NCBI RefSeq assembly: GCF_943193135.1
Contig: NZ_CALPCZ010000001.1
Coordinates: 274,059-338,058, forward strand
DNA: 64,000 bases
Direction: 5' to 3'
Source of the DNA: Odoribacter lunatus
GTDB taxonomy: Bacteria > Bacteroidota > Bacteroidia > Bacteroidales > Marinifilaceae
Position numbers and translations under genes: made by a program. The stretch's first letter is position 1. Each line of letters starts with the position of its first letter. The notes under the pieces were generated by a model that had not been told where the DNA came from, did not search any database, and saw only the letters and a list, made by a program, of their open reading frames with translations. Positions 55,819 through 64,000 of the stretch are shown piece after piece.

Positions 55819-57411
55819 CTAAAATCTAAAATTTACCCCCAGGTTTAATGTCTCCTTAAACTGAAGTTTGTCCGAATAATTCTCATCATATATTAAATTC
55901 GCATAAACCGAAGCCCGCATAAAATAATTAATCTTAAAATCAATCTGTACTTTCCAGTCTGCGGTAAAACTCTGTTTCGGCTCATAATAACTGCTGAACA
56001 AGGTCAACTCGTTCCGCACATCCATAATTTTCAGCAGCGGAAATTTATTAATCAGTTTGACTTGTGCACCGGCATCACCTTTGGATTTCTTGCCTTCCTC
56101 CACACCGTAACGGGTAGGGTCAATACCATTGGTATCACGTACCCAGGTCCATTTGCCTGCCAAAGGAGACAAATACAGAGAGAAGTCCCCACTCGGCTTA
56201 TAATCAATACCGATAGACAATGTATAATAACCGGGAGACATGAAATTAGCGACTAAATTCCTTTCATTCTCATTCGGATATTCATACGAATTAAACAACT
56301 GGGTGACAATATTCAGTTGAATGGTATAATACCAGTGCTTGAAAGCATTTTGTCCCAATTTGGAATTTAACTCCAAACGGTCTTCGTTCTTACGTATGTC
56401 CTCGCTTCCGGAACGTAAAAATCCCAAACGATAGTGTACCAGATTTTCCCAACTGGTTTTATTCTTGTTATAATTAATGAAATAGCGGATATTCGTCAGG
56501 AATGACAACGAATTTTCACCACCGCTGGCCCAATTCGATAAATACCCTTGTCCGATGGCGGCTTCAATCTCTGCATACTGGCTCCAATGCCGGCGCCATA
56601 ATTCTCCCCGGTGAAGATCATTGATTTTGTAATAATCATCTCCCGGCTGGTTTTTAATCAAGGCTTCCGGCGCTTTCTTATAATCTACGCCGTGCGATTG
56701 ATATACATCATCGTCCACATAAAGCCGAACGTTATTTGTTTCGGGTAAAACCTGTATCCACGTACCGATAGAATCGCCGCTTCGGTTGATAAGCCAAAAG
56801 CGGTGATAATCCGGTCTTCCGGTATTCATCCACAAATCCAGCTGTTGGGCGGCGCTGTTGGAAAAATGAAACTCAACGGAATCCTTGCTGATTTCTCGTA
56901 ACCAGATATAATTTGAATCGTTACGGATATGGGAGACCAACGTTTTCAACGGACTGTTATAATAGCGGGGAATAGTGGTATCATGCTGATAATAGGGATT
57001 ACAATTATAATAATCCATACTGTCCGTTTCCATTTGTTTAATCGCTTTCCGCAAAGCAATTTCTTTTTCTCCGGCTTCCGCCATGTATTTCTTTACGGCT
57101 TCCACAACGGGCTGCACGTGTTCATCTTCTGCATGACGTATTAAAATATTCAACGCTTCCTGCAACTCCTTGTTATAGCTATCATCCTGTTTTACACTTT
57201 CTAGGGCGTAACGTACGGCAGGATTTTCGATAAAAGTATTCTTCAATGTTTTTTTCAATGCGGATAAATCATGAGGAAACACAATATCGGGAACCTTCAA
57301 CGGGCTGACGATAATCTGTTGTTTCTCCATCACTTCCGGATACAATATCTGTGAATAAACGATACTTATTCGTCCGCAAATACAAAGCAAAAACCAAAGT
57401 AAATACTTCAT
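55819..57411 (-). CDS. DUF3078 outer-membrane-type protein
   Basis: From the ATG at 57411 it is 530 aa with a signal peptide (MKYLLWFLLCICGRISIVYS). The N-terminal 270 residues are a helical and mixed domain, and the C-terminal 230 (about 300-530) are the DUF3078 beta-barrel part: EAAIGQGYLSNWASGGENSL, NYNKNKTSWENLVHYRLGF, and a terminal NLGVNFRF with a C-terminal aromatic, as in outer-membrane barrels. Function unknown. The SDR gene precedes it by about 13 bases. Confidence 0.85.
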   Translation of the reverse strand: MKYLLWFLLCICGRISIVYSQILYPEVMEKQQIIVSPLKVPDIVFPHDLSALKKTLKNTFIENPAVRYALESVKQDDSYNKELQEALNILIRHAEDEHVQPVVEAVKKYMAEAGEKEIALRKAIKQMETDSMDYYNCNPYYQHDTTIPRYYNSPLKTLVSHIRNDSNYIWLREISKDSVEFHFSNSAAQQLDLWMNTGRPDYHRFWLINRSGDSIGTWIQVLPETNNVRLYVDDDVYQSHGVDYKKAPEALIKNQPGDDYYKINDLHRGELWRRHWSQYAEIEAAIGQGYLSNWASGGENSLSFLTNIRYFINYNKNKTSWENLVHYRLGFLRSGSEDIRKNEDRLELNSKLGQNAFKHWYYTIQLNIVTQLFNSYEYPNENERNLVANFMSPGYYTLSIGIDYKPSGDFSLYLSPLAGKWTWVRDTNGIDPTRYGVEEGKKSKGDAGAQVKLINKFPLLKIMDVRNELTLFSSYYEPKQSFTADWKVQIDFKINYFMRASVYANLIYDENYSDKLQFKETLNLGVNFRF

Positions 57412-57424
57412 ATCAAACACATTT

Positions 57425-58243
57425 TTACTTAAAAGGGGAGTCCGGTTCCTTTGCCATGTGTGAATAACTCAATTTATCTACCAGACGAGGGAGCCATTTA
57501 CTTAAAAATACGGCTAATTTTCCCTCTACAAAGGTCATGATAATCTCCCTTTTACGCTTTCTGATTCCTTTTATGATAATCGAGGCACAACGCTCTGCCG
57601 ACATCATTTTTCCCTCATTGCGAGGACTTTCTCCTTGTGGGCGTCCTTCACTGTTTAATGCTGATTTCCGTATGTTAGATGCCGTAAAACCGGGAGCAGC
57701 GACCAATACATGCAATCCTTTTTTGCGGTTTTCAATCCGGACGGTATTCAAAAAGCCCCTTACGGCAAATTTACTGGCAGCATAGCCTGTTCTGCCCGGA
57801 AGACCGATATAGCCGGCAATCGAGATAACCCCGGCCAACGTCCCGCGGGATTGCTGCAAATAGGGAAGGGCATACTTGGAACAATAGACCGTTCCCCAGA
57901 AATTGACATCCATGACCTTGCGAATCACATTCAGGTCCACGTCATCCAGCAAGGCACGCATCGAAATTCCCGCGCAATTAATCAGTACATCAATACGGCC
58001 GAAATAATCAAATGTTTGTTCGATTAATTCCTTACAGGCTAATTCTTTCGTAACATCCGTACGAATTGATAGCACATCCGTATGTTGGGCTTTCAATTCT
58101 TTTTCAATGATCAGTAGCTCATCAATATTCCGTGCTGCGATGGCTAATTTTGCTCCCTGACGGGCGGCCTCATACGCCAATGCTTTGCCGATGCCCGAAG
58201 AAGCACCTGTGATAATGATAACTTTATCAGATAACTTTTTCAT
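57425..58243 (-). CDS. short-chain dehydrogenase/reductase
   Basis: A 272 aa NAD(P)-dependent oxidoreductase. TGASSGIG (12-19), NCAG (89-92), catalytic serine near S141, Tyr154 and Lys158 (GYAASK) are all in place. The substrate is unknown; the SDR fold allows sugars, steroids or lipids. It heads a run with DUF3078, NdpA-type and mltG genes, so a role in the cell envelope is conceivable but not shown. A TAtcTTTG box lies 22 bases upstream. Confidence 0.9.
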   Translation of the reverse strand: MKKLSDKVIIITGASSGIGKALAYEAARQGAKLAIAARNIDELLIIEKELKAQHTDVLSIRTDVTKELACKELIEQTFDYFGRIDVLINCAGISMRALLDDVDLNVIRKVMDVNFWGTVYCSKYALPYLQQSRGTLAGVISIAGYIGLPGRTGYAASKFAVRGFLNTVRIENRKKGLHVLVAAPGFTASNIRKSALNSEGRPQGESPRNEGKMMSAERCASIIIKGIRKRKREIIMTFVEGKLAVFLSKWLPRLVDKLSYSHMAKEPDSPFK

Positions 58244-58264
58244 ACGTTCTACAGAATTTCTTCA

Positions 58265-58272
58265 CAAAGATA
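58265..58272 (-). promoter_or_regulatory. -7 promoter box for the SDR-DUF3078-NdpA-mltG run
   Basis: The minus strand reads TATCTTTGTG, fitting TAnnTTTG, 22 bases before the SDR ATG. Between this and the terminator at 58355 nothing else is evident. Confidence 0.45.
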
Positions 58273-58354
58273 ATAATTTTCGTAAGATACCACCCTTTTT
58301 TAAACTTTTTACAAAAGTCCTATAATTTATATTATGTAAATTTTATAGATATAA

Positions 58355-58381
58355 AAAAAGGGGAGTTCAATTCCCCTTTTT
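58355..58381. terminator. terminator of the gyrA-TPR transcript
   Basis: AAAAAGGGGA (58355-58364) pairs with TCCCCTTTTT (58372-58381) around a 7-base loop, 18 bases beyond the TPR gene stop on the minus strand. Confidence 0.8.
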
Positions 58382-58398
58382 ATTTTTAATACCGTGAT

Positions 58399-59565
58399 CT
58401 ATTCTGCTGCATCCAACTGTGCTTTAATTGCATCGTATTTCTGCTGGTATTCCGGTTTGTTGTTTCTTAGCCTAAAATAAAGCTGTTTCAACATTTCCAT
58501 CGTATTCCGCTCTGTCGGATTTACCTCGTGTGCTTTTTCAAAATACGGGATAACTGATTCATAACCGTCATATACCTGTAATATACTCTTGTTATATTCG
58601 TCTGCATCCGTAATATTATTTACCTGCTCGTGGAATTTAATCACAGCATTCAATTTCACTGTACCTAAATTATATTGAGACAGAAAATCCTGCGGATCAA
58701 TGCTCAAAGCCTTTTCATACATTTCTGCGGCTTTCTCCGGCTCATCCATTTTCTCAAACAAAGAACCTTTTGCCCGGTAAAATGACGGATTCGTCGGATC
58801 TTGCTGTATAGCTGCATCCAAATACTTCTCTGCTTTTTCCGGTTCTCCGCCCAACAGATAATAGTTAATCAATTCTACGAGCATCACAGGATCATTCGGA
58901 TATAATTCATATCCTTTGTGCAGAAACTTTACAGCCTCTTCTTCTTTGCCCTGTTCTTTCAATACGTTAGCCAACATAGCATACGTTCTGGCTGATTCAT
59001 AATCGTATTTCAATACTTCACGGTAATACTTTTCAGCCTGTGCGAATTCCTGGGCTCTCTGTGCGGAAATTCCGGCGTTGAAAATCACGACGGTATCCAC
59101 TCCTTTATATTCGGTAATCGGTGAAGCTTCTATTTCCAAAACCCGCTTGAAAGCCTCCAAAGCACCTTTATAATCCTCTGAATTATAACAGTCTACTGCC
59201 TTATTCGTAAAATCTATGATTAAATTATTGTACGGAGTCTTCAATTTCTTGCCGATTTTCCCTTTGTCATCCAGTTCAATCGCTTTCTGGTAAGACTCAT
59301 AAGCAATATCCAACGCGTTCGGATCGAGCTTTTTGTAATCTGGAAGCGGACTTTCAAATATACCTTGATATATCTGGCCTTTCGTCAAATGAGATTTCGA
59401 ATCATTCACGCAAGCCTCATGCGTAATTGCATCATCAATAAGTTTTTTGGCTTCATCCAATTTACCGGAACTTAAATAACTGATTGCCTGTGCAACTTTT
59501 CCTTTCTGCGCATACATGCAAGTAGCACAGAATACCATGATTACGATAAAAGTTAATTTTCTCAT
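58399..59565 (-). CDS. exported tetratricopeptide-repeat protein
   Basis: A 388 aa protein with a signal peptide (cleavage near CMYAQ) and at least four to five TPR units (about 145-300; for example AEKYYREVLKYDYESARTYAM and EKAAEMYEKALSIDPQDFLSQYNLG). TPRs are protein-binding scaffolds; no partner is evident. It starts 28 bases after gyrA and is probably co-transcribed with it, an arrangement I recall from other Bacteroidales. Confidence 0.88.
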   Translation of the reverse strand: MRKLTFIVIMVFCATCMYAQKGKVAQAISYLSSGKLDEAKKLIDDAITHEACVNDSKSHLTKGQIYQGIFESPLPDYKKLDPNALDIAYESYQKAIELDDKGKIGKKLKTPYNNLIIDFTNKAVDCYNSEDYKGALEAFKRVLEIEASPITEYKGVDTVVIFNAGISAQRAQEFAQAEKYYREVLKYDYESARTYAMLANVLKEQGKEEEAVKFLHKGYELYPNDPVMLVELINYYLLGGEPEKAEKYLDAAIQQDPTNPSFYRAKGSLFEKMDEPEKAAEMYEKALSIDPQDFLSQYNLGTVKLNAVIKFHEQVNNITDADEYNKSILQVYDGYESVIPYFEKAHEVNPTERNTMEMLKQLYFRLRNNKPEYQQKYDAIKAQLDAAE

Positions 59566-59593
59566 ATCTACAATTTGTTATTATTAATTTGAG

Positions 59594-62101
59594 TTACTCT
59601 ATTTCTGTGTTTTGTTCCTCACCACTCCCCTCCTCGGTTTCCTGATTCTCTTCCTCTTTGGATGCTGACACTTTGGCCACGGCCGCAATGGCATCGTCAT
59701 TCCGTAGATTAATCAATCTCACGCCTTGGGTATTTCGTCCCATCACCCGCAAAGATGCAATTTCTAAACGAATTGTCAAACCGGAACGGGTAATAATCAT
59801 CAAATGTTCTTCATCCGTCACGTCCAGCAAAGCAATCAAGCTACCGGTTTTTTCCGTCAGGTTAATGGTTTTCACACCTTTACCGCCCCGGTTCGTTATA
59901 CGGTAATCTTCTATATCCGAACGCTTTCCGTAGCCGTTTTCAGACACAACCAATACATTGGCTTTATCCGGCTGAACGCAAATCATGCCGACCACTTCAT
60001 CCTGTTCGCTGCCCAAAGTAATAGCGCGTACACCGGACGCCGTTCTACCCATCGGACGCACTTTCTCTTCCGGGAAGCGGATGGCCTTACCCGATTTCAC
60101 CGCCAACATAATGTCGCTCTCACCATCTGTCAGTTTGGCCTCCAGCAACTGGTCGCCCTCCTTGATTGTAATCGCATTCACACCGTTTTGGCGCGGACGG
60201 GAATAAGCCTCCAGCGTCGTTTTCTTGATAATACCTTTCTTGGTACACAATACGATATAGTTGCTATTTATATAATCTACATCCTTCAAGTCTAACAGGT
60301 TGATATAAGCCTTCACCTTGTCATCCGGGTCAATATTCAGCAGGTTCTGGATAGCACGTCCTTTGGCCTGTTTCGTCCCTTCCGGAATCTCATACACTTT
60401 CAGCCAGAAACACTTTCCTTTCTCGGTAAAGAACAGCATCGTATTGTGCATCGTTGCCATAATCATGTGTTCCAGGAAATCCTCGTCTCTGGTGGCAGAG
60501 CCTTTCGAGCCGACTCCTCCCCGGTTCTGCACCTTATATTCCGTCAATGGCGTACGCTTGATATATCCCATGTGGGAAATCGTAATCACCATCTCTTCGT
60601 CCGCATAGAAATCTTCCGGATTAAACTCTTCGGAAGCATAGACAATATCCGTACGGCGCTCGTCACCATATGCGGCCTTCATTTCCAGCAATTCATTCTT
60701 GATAATCTCCATCCTCAACTCCACGCTTGCCAATATCTCTTTCAAATGGGCAATCAACTTCTCAATCTCTTCATATTCCGCACGCAATTTATCCTGTTCC
60801 AGTCCCGTCAATTGCCGCAAACGCATATCCACGATAGCGGCAGCCTGAACCTCACTCAAACTGAAACGTTCGATTAACGTATTCTTGGCCTCTTCCGGCG
60901 TCTGGGAACCGCGGATAATCTTTATCACTTCATCGATATGGTCGCAGGCGATAATCAATCCCTCCAAAATATGGGCTCTCTTCTCTGCCTGGTTTAATTC
61001 AAACTGTGTCCGCCGGGTCACCACATCGTGCCGGTGCTCAACGAAACAAGCTATCAAATCTTTCAAATTCAACAGCTTGGGACGTCCGTGTACCAAAACT
61101 ACATTGTTCACACCGAACGAAGACTGCAATGCCGTATGTTTCAACAACGTATTCAACACGACATTGGAAATCGCATCCTTCTTAATATCGATAACGATGC
61201 GCATACCCTCTCTGTCAGACTCGTCATTGACATTGGATATACCCTCAATCTTCTTCTCATTGACAAGCTCGGCGATACGCTGTATCAACTCCAGCTTATT
61301 TACCTGATAAGGGATTTCATGAACAATAATCTTTTCCTTACCGCCGGGAGTCACTTCAATGGACGTCTTGGCACGCACGATAATGCGTCCCCGTCCCGTG
61401 CGGTACGACTCTTTTACGCCGTTGTAACCGTATATCGTACCTCCGGTCGGAAAATCCGGCGCTTTGATAATCTGTATCAGTTCCTCAATGTCTATATCGT
61501 TATTGTCGATATAAGCACAAACCGCATCCACGGTATCTTTCAGGTTGTGAGGCGCCATATTGGTTGCCATACCTACGGCAATACCCGATGCACCGTTTAC
61601 CAAAAGATTCGGAAATTTGGAAGGCAATACGGTCGGCTCTTTCAGTGACTCATCGAAGTTGGGAGTCATGTCTACCGTATCTTTATCCAAATCCGCCAGC
61701 ATCTCCTCGGCAATCTTCTTCATGCGCGCCTCGGTATAACGCATGGCAGCGGGACTGTCCCCGTCCACGGAACCGAAGTTCCCCTGCCCGTCCACCAACG
61801 GGTAACGCAAAGACCACGACTGGGCCATGCGGACCATCGTCATGTATACGGAACTGTCACCATGCGGGTGGTATTTTCCCATCACCTCTCCCACAATTCT
61901 GGCAGACTTTTTATAAGGTTTATTGGAAGTAACGCCTAACTCGCTCATCCCATACAACACCCGTCGGTGCACCGGTTTCATTCCGTCCCTGACATCCGGC
62001 AGCGCCCGCGAAACAATCACCGACATGGAGTAGTCGATGTAGGACGACTTCATCTCTTCCTCAATATTAATCTTAATTATTTTTTCTCCCTCGTTTTCCA
62101 T
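59594..62101 (-). CDS. gyrA: DNA gyrase subunit A
   Basis: An 835 aa topoisomerase II subunit that cuts and rejoins DNA. The catalytic tyrosine is Y122 (MRYTEAR), and numbering matches E. coli exactly in this region. The quinolone region reads GDSSVYMT at 81-88: Ser83 is retained, but position 87, Asp in E. coli, is Met. The C-terminal six-blade domain holds the GyrA box-like region ([10 protein letters not shown]). A TAcaTTTG box lies at 62172-62179, about 70 bases upstream, and the TPR gene follows. Confidence 0.97.
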   Translation of the reverse strand: MENEGEKIIKINIEEEMKSSYIDYSMSVIVSRALPDVRDGMKPVHRRVLYGMSELGVTSNKPYKKSARIVGEVMGKYHPHGDSSVYMTMVRMAQSWSLRYPLVDGQGNFGSVDGDSPAAMRYTEARMKKIAEEMLADLDKDTVDMTPNFDESLKEPTVLPSKFPNLLVNGASGIAVGMATNMAPHNLKDTVDAVCAYIDNNDIDIEELIQIIKAPDFPTGGTIYGYNGVKESYRTGRGRIIVRAKTSIEVTPGGKEKIIVHEIPYQVNKLELIQRIAELVNEKKIEGISNVNDESDREGMRIVIDIKKDAISNVVLNTLLKHTALQSSFGVNNVVLVHGRPKLLNLKDLIACFVEHRHDVVTRRTQFELNQAEKRAHILEGLIIACDHIDEVIKIIRGSQTPEEAKNTLIERFSLSEVQAAAIVDMRLRQLTGLEQDKLRAEYEEIEKLIAHLKEILASVELRMEIIKNELLEMKAAYGDERRTDIVYASEEFNPEDFYADEEMVITISHMGYIKRTPLTEYKVQNRGGVGSKGSATRDEDFLEHMIMATMHNTMLFFTEKGKCFWLKVYEIPEGTKQAKGRAIQNLLNIDPDDKVKAYINLLDLKDVDYINSNYIVLCTKKGIIKKTTLEAYSRPRQNGVNAITIKEGDQLLEAKLTDGESDIMLAVKSGKAIRFPEEKVRPMGRTASGVRAITLGSEQDEVVGMICVQPDKANVLVVSENGYGKRSDIEDYRITNRGGKGVKTINLTEKTGSLIALLDVTDEEHLMIITRSGLTIRLEIASLRVMGRNTQGVRLINLRNDDAIAAVAKVSASKEEENQETEEGSGEEQNTEIE

Positions 62102-62171
62102 TTATATTTAAATAATTGTTTGTAAATACAATAATAGCACGCATTGGTTCGCCTTTTATGCGAAAATCCTA

Positions 62172-62179
62172 CAAATGTA
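62172..62179 (-). promoter_or_regulatory. -7 promoter box for gyrA
   Basis: The minus strand reads TACATTTG followed by TAGG, fitting TAnnTTTG; TTTG occurs 22 bases upstream (62202-62205). The box lies 70 bases before the ATG. Confidence 0.5.
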
Positions 62180-62223
62180 ATAAATTTGATGGAATTTCCA
62201 CCAAAACAGTTCCAAACTTTTCT

Positions 62224-62985
62224 CTAAATTTCAACTTGCAATCCGTCGTACGCCAGCGACACATTCGGGGGCAATTCCCCGGAAACTTCCGCCGCCAGCC
62301 CCATCTGGTGCCCGATATGGGTCAGCCACGCATGTTTTACATGCAGGCGGTCGATGACCTCCAGTGCCTGGGACAGCGTAAAGTGCGACAGATGCTCCTC
62401 TTTCCGCAAAGCGTTTATCACCAGATACTCCACGCCCGCCAACCTGTTCATGGACTTTTCCGGAATAAAATTAGCGTCCGTCACATAAGCGAAATTTCCC
62501 GTCCGATAGCCCAACACGGGCAATTTATAGTGCATAACCGGTATCGGTATAAACTCCACGCCATCGATATGGAAAGCACGGTCATCCACCACCTGCAAAT
62601 GAATGTCCGGCACACCCGGATACTTGTTTTCACAAAAAGCATAGGCATAATCCTGGTATACCGCCTCTTTTGTCCTCACATCGGCATATACGTCTACGGC
62701 AGCCTGTTTCACCCAGTTGAAAGCCCGAATATCGTCCAGGCCTCCGATATGGTCTTTGTGCCCGTGTGTCAGCAAGACGGCACGCAAATCCTTCACGCCT
62801 GCCCGAAGCATCTGCCAGCGGAAATCCGGGCCCGCATCTATCAGGATATTCTTCCCCCCGATTTCCAGCATGGCCGAACACCGCAGCCGCTTATCGTGCC
62901 GGTCCGTCGAACGACATACCGCACATTCACAGGCAATAACGGGTACTCCTTGTGACGTACCGCTTCCCAAAATCGTCAGTTTCAT
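62224..62985 (-). CDS. PhnP-like MBL-fold metallo-hydrolase
   Basis: A 253 aa metallo-beta-lactamase-fold phosphodiesterase-type protein. The metal motif THGHKDH has H74, H76, D78 and H79. An N-terminal cysteine set (CECAVC with RRCSAML-type context) resembles the zinc site of PhnP/RNase Z-like proteins, and the tail HVKHAWLTHIGHQMG supplies the last histidine. The substrate is unknown. It is divergent from the methyltransferase gene, with 112 bases between starts. Confidence 0.88.
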   Translation of the reverse strand: MKLTILGSGTSQGVPVIACECAVCRSTDRHDKRLRCSAMLEIGGKNILIDAGPDFRWQMLRAGVKDLRAVLLTHGHKDHIGGLDDIRAFNWVKQAAVDVYADVRTKEAVYQDYAYAFCENKYPGVPDIHLQVVDDRAFHIDGVEFIPIPVMHYKLPVLGYRTGNFAYVTDANFIPEKSMNRLAGVEYLVINALRKEEHLSHFTLSQALEVIDRLHVKHAWLTHIGHQMGLAAEVSGELPPNVSLAYDGLQVEI

Positions 62986-63097
62986 AAAAACATTACCATT
63001 ATTCCGAACAAATTTAAAACATTTTCCCGGATTCCCGGCCTATTTTTTATTCCGATTAAATCCACTAATTTCGGCCCCGAAACCTAAAAACACGGTC

Positions 63098-63802
63098 ATG
63101 GGCAGGCTTTATCTCATCCCCAACACGTTGGGTGAAACAAGTATCCGCAGGGTCATCCCTTCTGAAGTCACGGACATTATCCGGCAACTACGGGTATTCG
63201 CCTCCGAAAACCCCAAGGATACCCGGAGATACCTGAAAAAAATAGACAAATCCATCGTCCTCGACGAACTGGTCTTTTTAGACCTGAACGAACACTCGGA
63301 CCGGCGGCAAATCGAACACTGTTTATCCTGGCTTGAACAAGGCGACGTCGGAATCATCTCCGAAGCAGGTTGTCCGGGCATCGCGGACCCCGGTGCCGAA
63401 CTGGTCGCCTTGGCTCACCGTCACCACTATCCGGTTGTCCCGCTGGTCGGCCCCTCCTCGATTTTGCTGGCGTTAATCGCTTCCGGCTGCAACGGACAAA
63501 ACTTCTCCTTCAACGGCTATCTTCCCGTCAAGGAAAACGAACGCGCCAAGGCGTTGCGCCATTTTGAAAAGCAATCGGCAGCGGAAAACCGTACCCAGAT
63601 TTTCATCGAGACCCCCTACCGGAATATGAAACTCTTTCAACAGATGCTGTCCGTACTCGCCCCGCAAACTCTCCTCTCCATAGCCTGCGATATCAGTACC
63701 GACAACGAATACATCCGGACGATGCCCGTACAGGAATGGAAGAAACAGACGCCCGACCTCCACAAACGTCCCGCCATTTTCATCCTGTACGCCCGTAGAT
63801 AA
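63098..63802 (+). CDS. RsmI-like tetrapyrrole-methylase-fold methyltransferase
   Basis: From the ATG at 63098 it is 234 aa; the frame is open far upstream over the MBL gene, but MGRLYLIPNTLGE is the normal start of the family. Motifs ISEAGCPGIADPGAELV and PLVGPSSILLALIASGCNGQNFSFNGYLP are those of the RsmI/COG0313 family, which methylates the ribose of 16S rRNA C1402. It is shorter than E. coli RsmI (286 aa) because it lacks the C-terminal extension; Bacteroidetes often have such a second, short paralogue. The target is therefore uncertain. It ends at a perfect hairpin terminator. Confidence 0.85.
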   Translation: MGRLYLIPNTLGETSIRRVIPSEVTDIIRQLRVFASENPKDTRRYLKKIDKSIVLDELVFLDLNEHSDRRQIEHCLSWLEQGDVGIISEAGCPGIADPGAELVALAHRHHYPVVPLVGPSSILLALIASGCNGQNFSFNGYLPVKENERAKALRHFEKQSAAENRTQIFIETPYRNMKLFQQMLSVLAPQTLLSIACDISTDNEYIRTMPVQEWKKQTPDLHKRPAIFILYARR

Positions 63803-63812
63803 GACAAAAAAC

Positions 63813-63839
63813 AAGGAGGAGGAAATATTCCTCCTCCTT
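63813..63839. terminator. bidirectional terminator between convergent genes
   Basis: AAGGAGGAGGAA (63813-63824) and TTCCTCCTCCTT (63828-63839) form a perfect 12-bp stem with a three-base loop, between the methyltransferase gene and the minus-strand gene cut by the window end. Confidence 0.85.
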
Positions 63840-63859
63840 CATCATTCTCCGTCCCCTCT

Positions 63860-64000
63860 TTACGACACTTCCACGTACTTCGTATCCGAAGCCTTGTCGC
63901 CGTTCTCCGAAAGCACAAAGACATACACGCACAGATTCTCTTTTTTCCATGCTTCGTCCAGTTCCGCCGTCACCGCTTCCGCCTCCGAGCGTTTATTCAG
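63860..64000 (-). CDS. 3' end of a gene cut off by the window, unknown function
   Basis: The minus strand is open from 64000 to a stop at 63860-63862, giving the last 46 residues (ending SDTKYVEVS). The segment VTAELDEAWKKENLCVYVFVL followed by a C-terminal strand resembles the end of Omp28-type outer-membrane lipoproteins of Bacteroidetes, but 46 residues are too few to assign it. A bidirectional terminator follows. Confidence 0.55.
   Translation of the reverse strand: MNKRSEAEAVTAELDEAWKKENLCVYVFVLSENGDKASDTKYVEVS

Noticed and set aside
62717..63097. N-terminal extension of 127 codons on the RsmI-like frame
   Set aside because: It runs antisense through the MBL hydrolase gene and its composition is unlike the family; the family start is at 63098.

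Overview
The window looks like a chromosome segment from an anaerobic gut-type member of the Bacteroidales. The evidence is Bacteroidetes-restricted families (DUF2851, DUF3078, OstA-like protein, HU-like/DUF4469 protein, NdpA-type protein with MltG), TAnnTTTG-type -7 promoter boxes, weak ribosome binding sites, a purH-mreBCD-mrdA-rodA cluster, and oxygen-independent metabolism (class III ribonucleotide reductase, formate-tetrahydrofolate ligase). An Odoribacter- or Butyricimonas-like genus is only a guess. Almost everything is chromosomal core. I see no intact transposon, prophage, CRISPR array, tRNA or rRNA.

Layout. 1-13.7 kb: coiled-coil protein, formate-THF ligase (fhs) and a membrane phosphoesterase; DUF2851 protein; two small envelope proteins; a regulatory-domain surface protein; then a tight minus-strand run guaB, PPIase-like lipoprotein, SurA-like PPIase, MoxR ATPase, OstA-like protein. 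13.8-17.8 kb: recQ, then queC-queD-queE for preQ0 synthesis. 18-22.4 kb: a secreted DUF5077/DUF3472 protein and nrdD-nrdG, whose leader is a clear cobalamin riboswitch. 22.8-28 kb: biotin operon bioB-A-F-G-C behind a short leader-like ORF that ends in a terminator-like hairpin. 28-34 kb: Ca2+-type P-ATPase, a decayed winged-helix gene with a QKTT repeat, an HU-like DNA-binding protein and a zinc-ribbon membrane protein.

34-44 kb: minus-strand purH-mreB-mreC-mreD-mrdA-rodA, followed directly by the histidine-degradation genes hutI and ftcD. 44.3-48 kb: a Rieske-like lipoprotein, a small membrane protein, an aminopeptidase P and a small HTH regulator whose promoter carries three copies of a palindromic operator. 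48-53.7 kb: uvrA-pyrK-pyrD (overlapping genes) and rpsF-rpsR-rplI. 53.7-62.1 kb: SDR-DUF3078-NdpA-mltG and gyrA-TPR. 62.2-64 kb: an MBL hydrolase, an RsmI-type methyltransferase, and the 3' end of a gene running off the window.

Connections. Fhs, PurH and FtcD share one-carbon folate chemistry: Fhs supplies 10-formyl-THF, PurH uses it, and FtcD returns a one-carbon unit from histidine. Class III NrdD of the anaerobic type commonly uses formate. B12 control of nrdDG implies a B12-dependent class II reductase elsewhere in the genome. The most interesting items are regulatory: the operator array at the HTH promoter, the B12 riboswitch on nrdDG, the bio leader ORF and hairpin, and the atypical cluster-binding loop of QueE.
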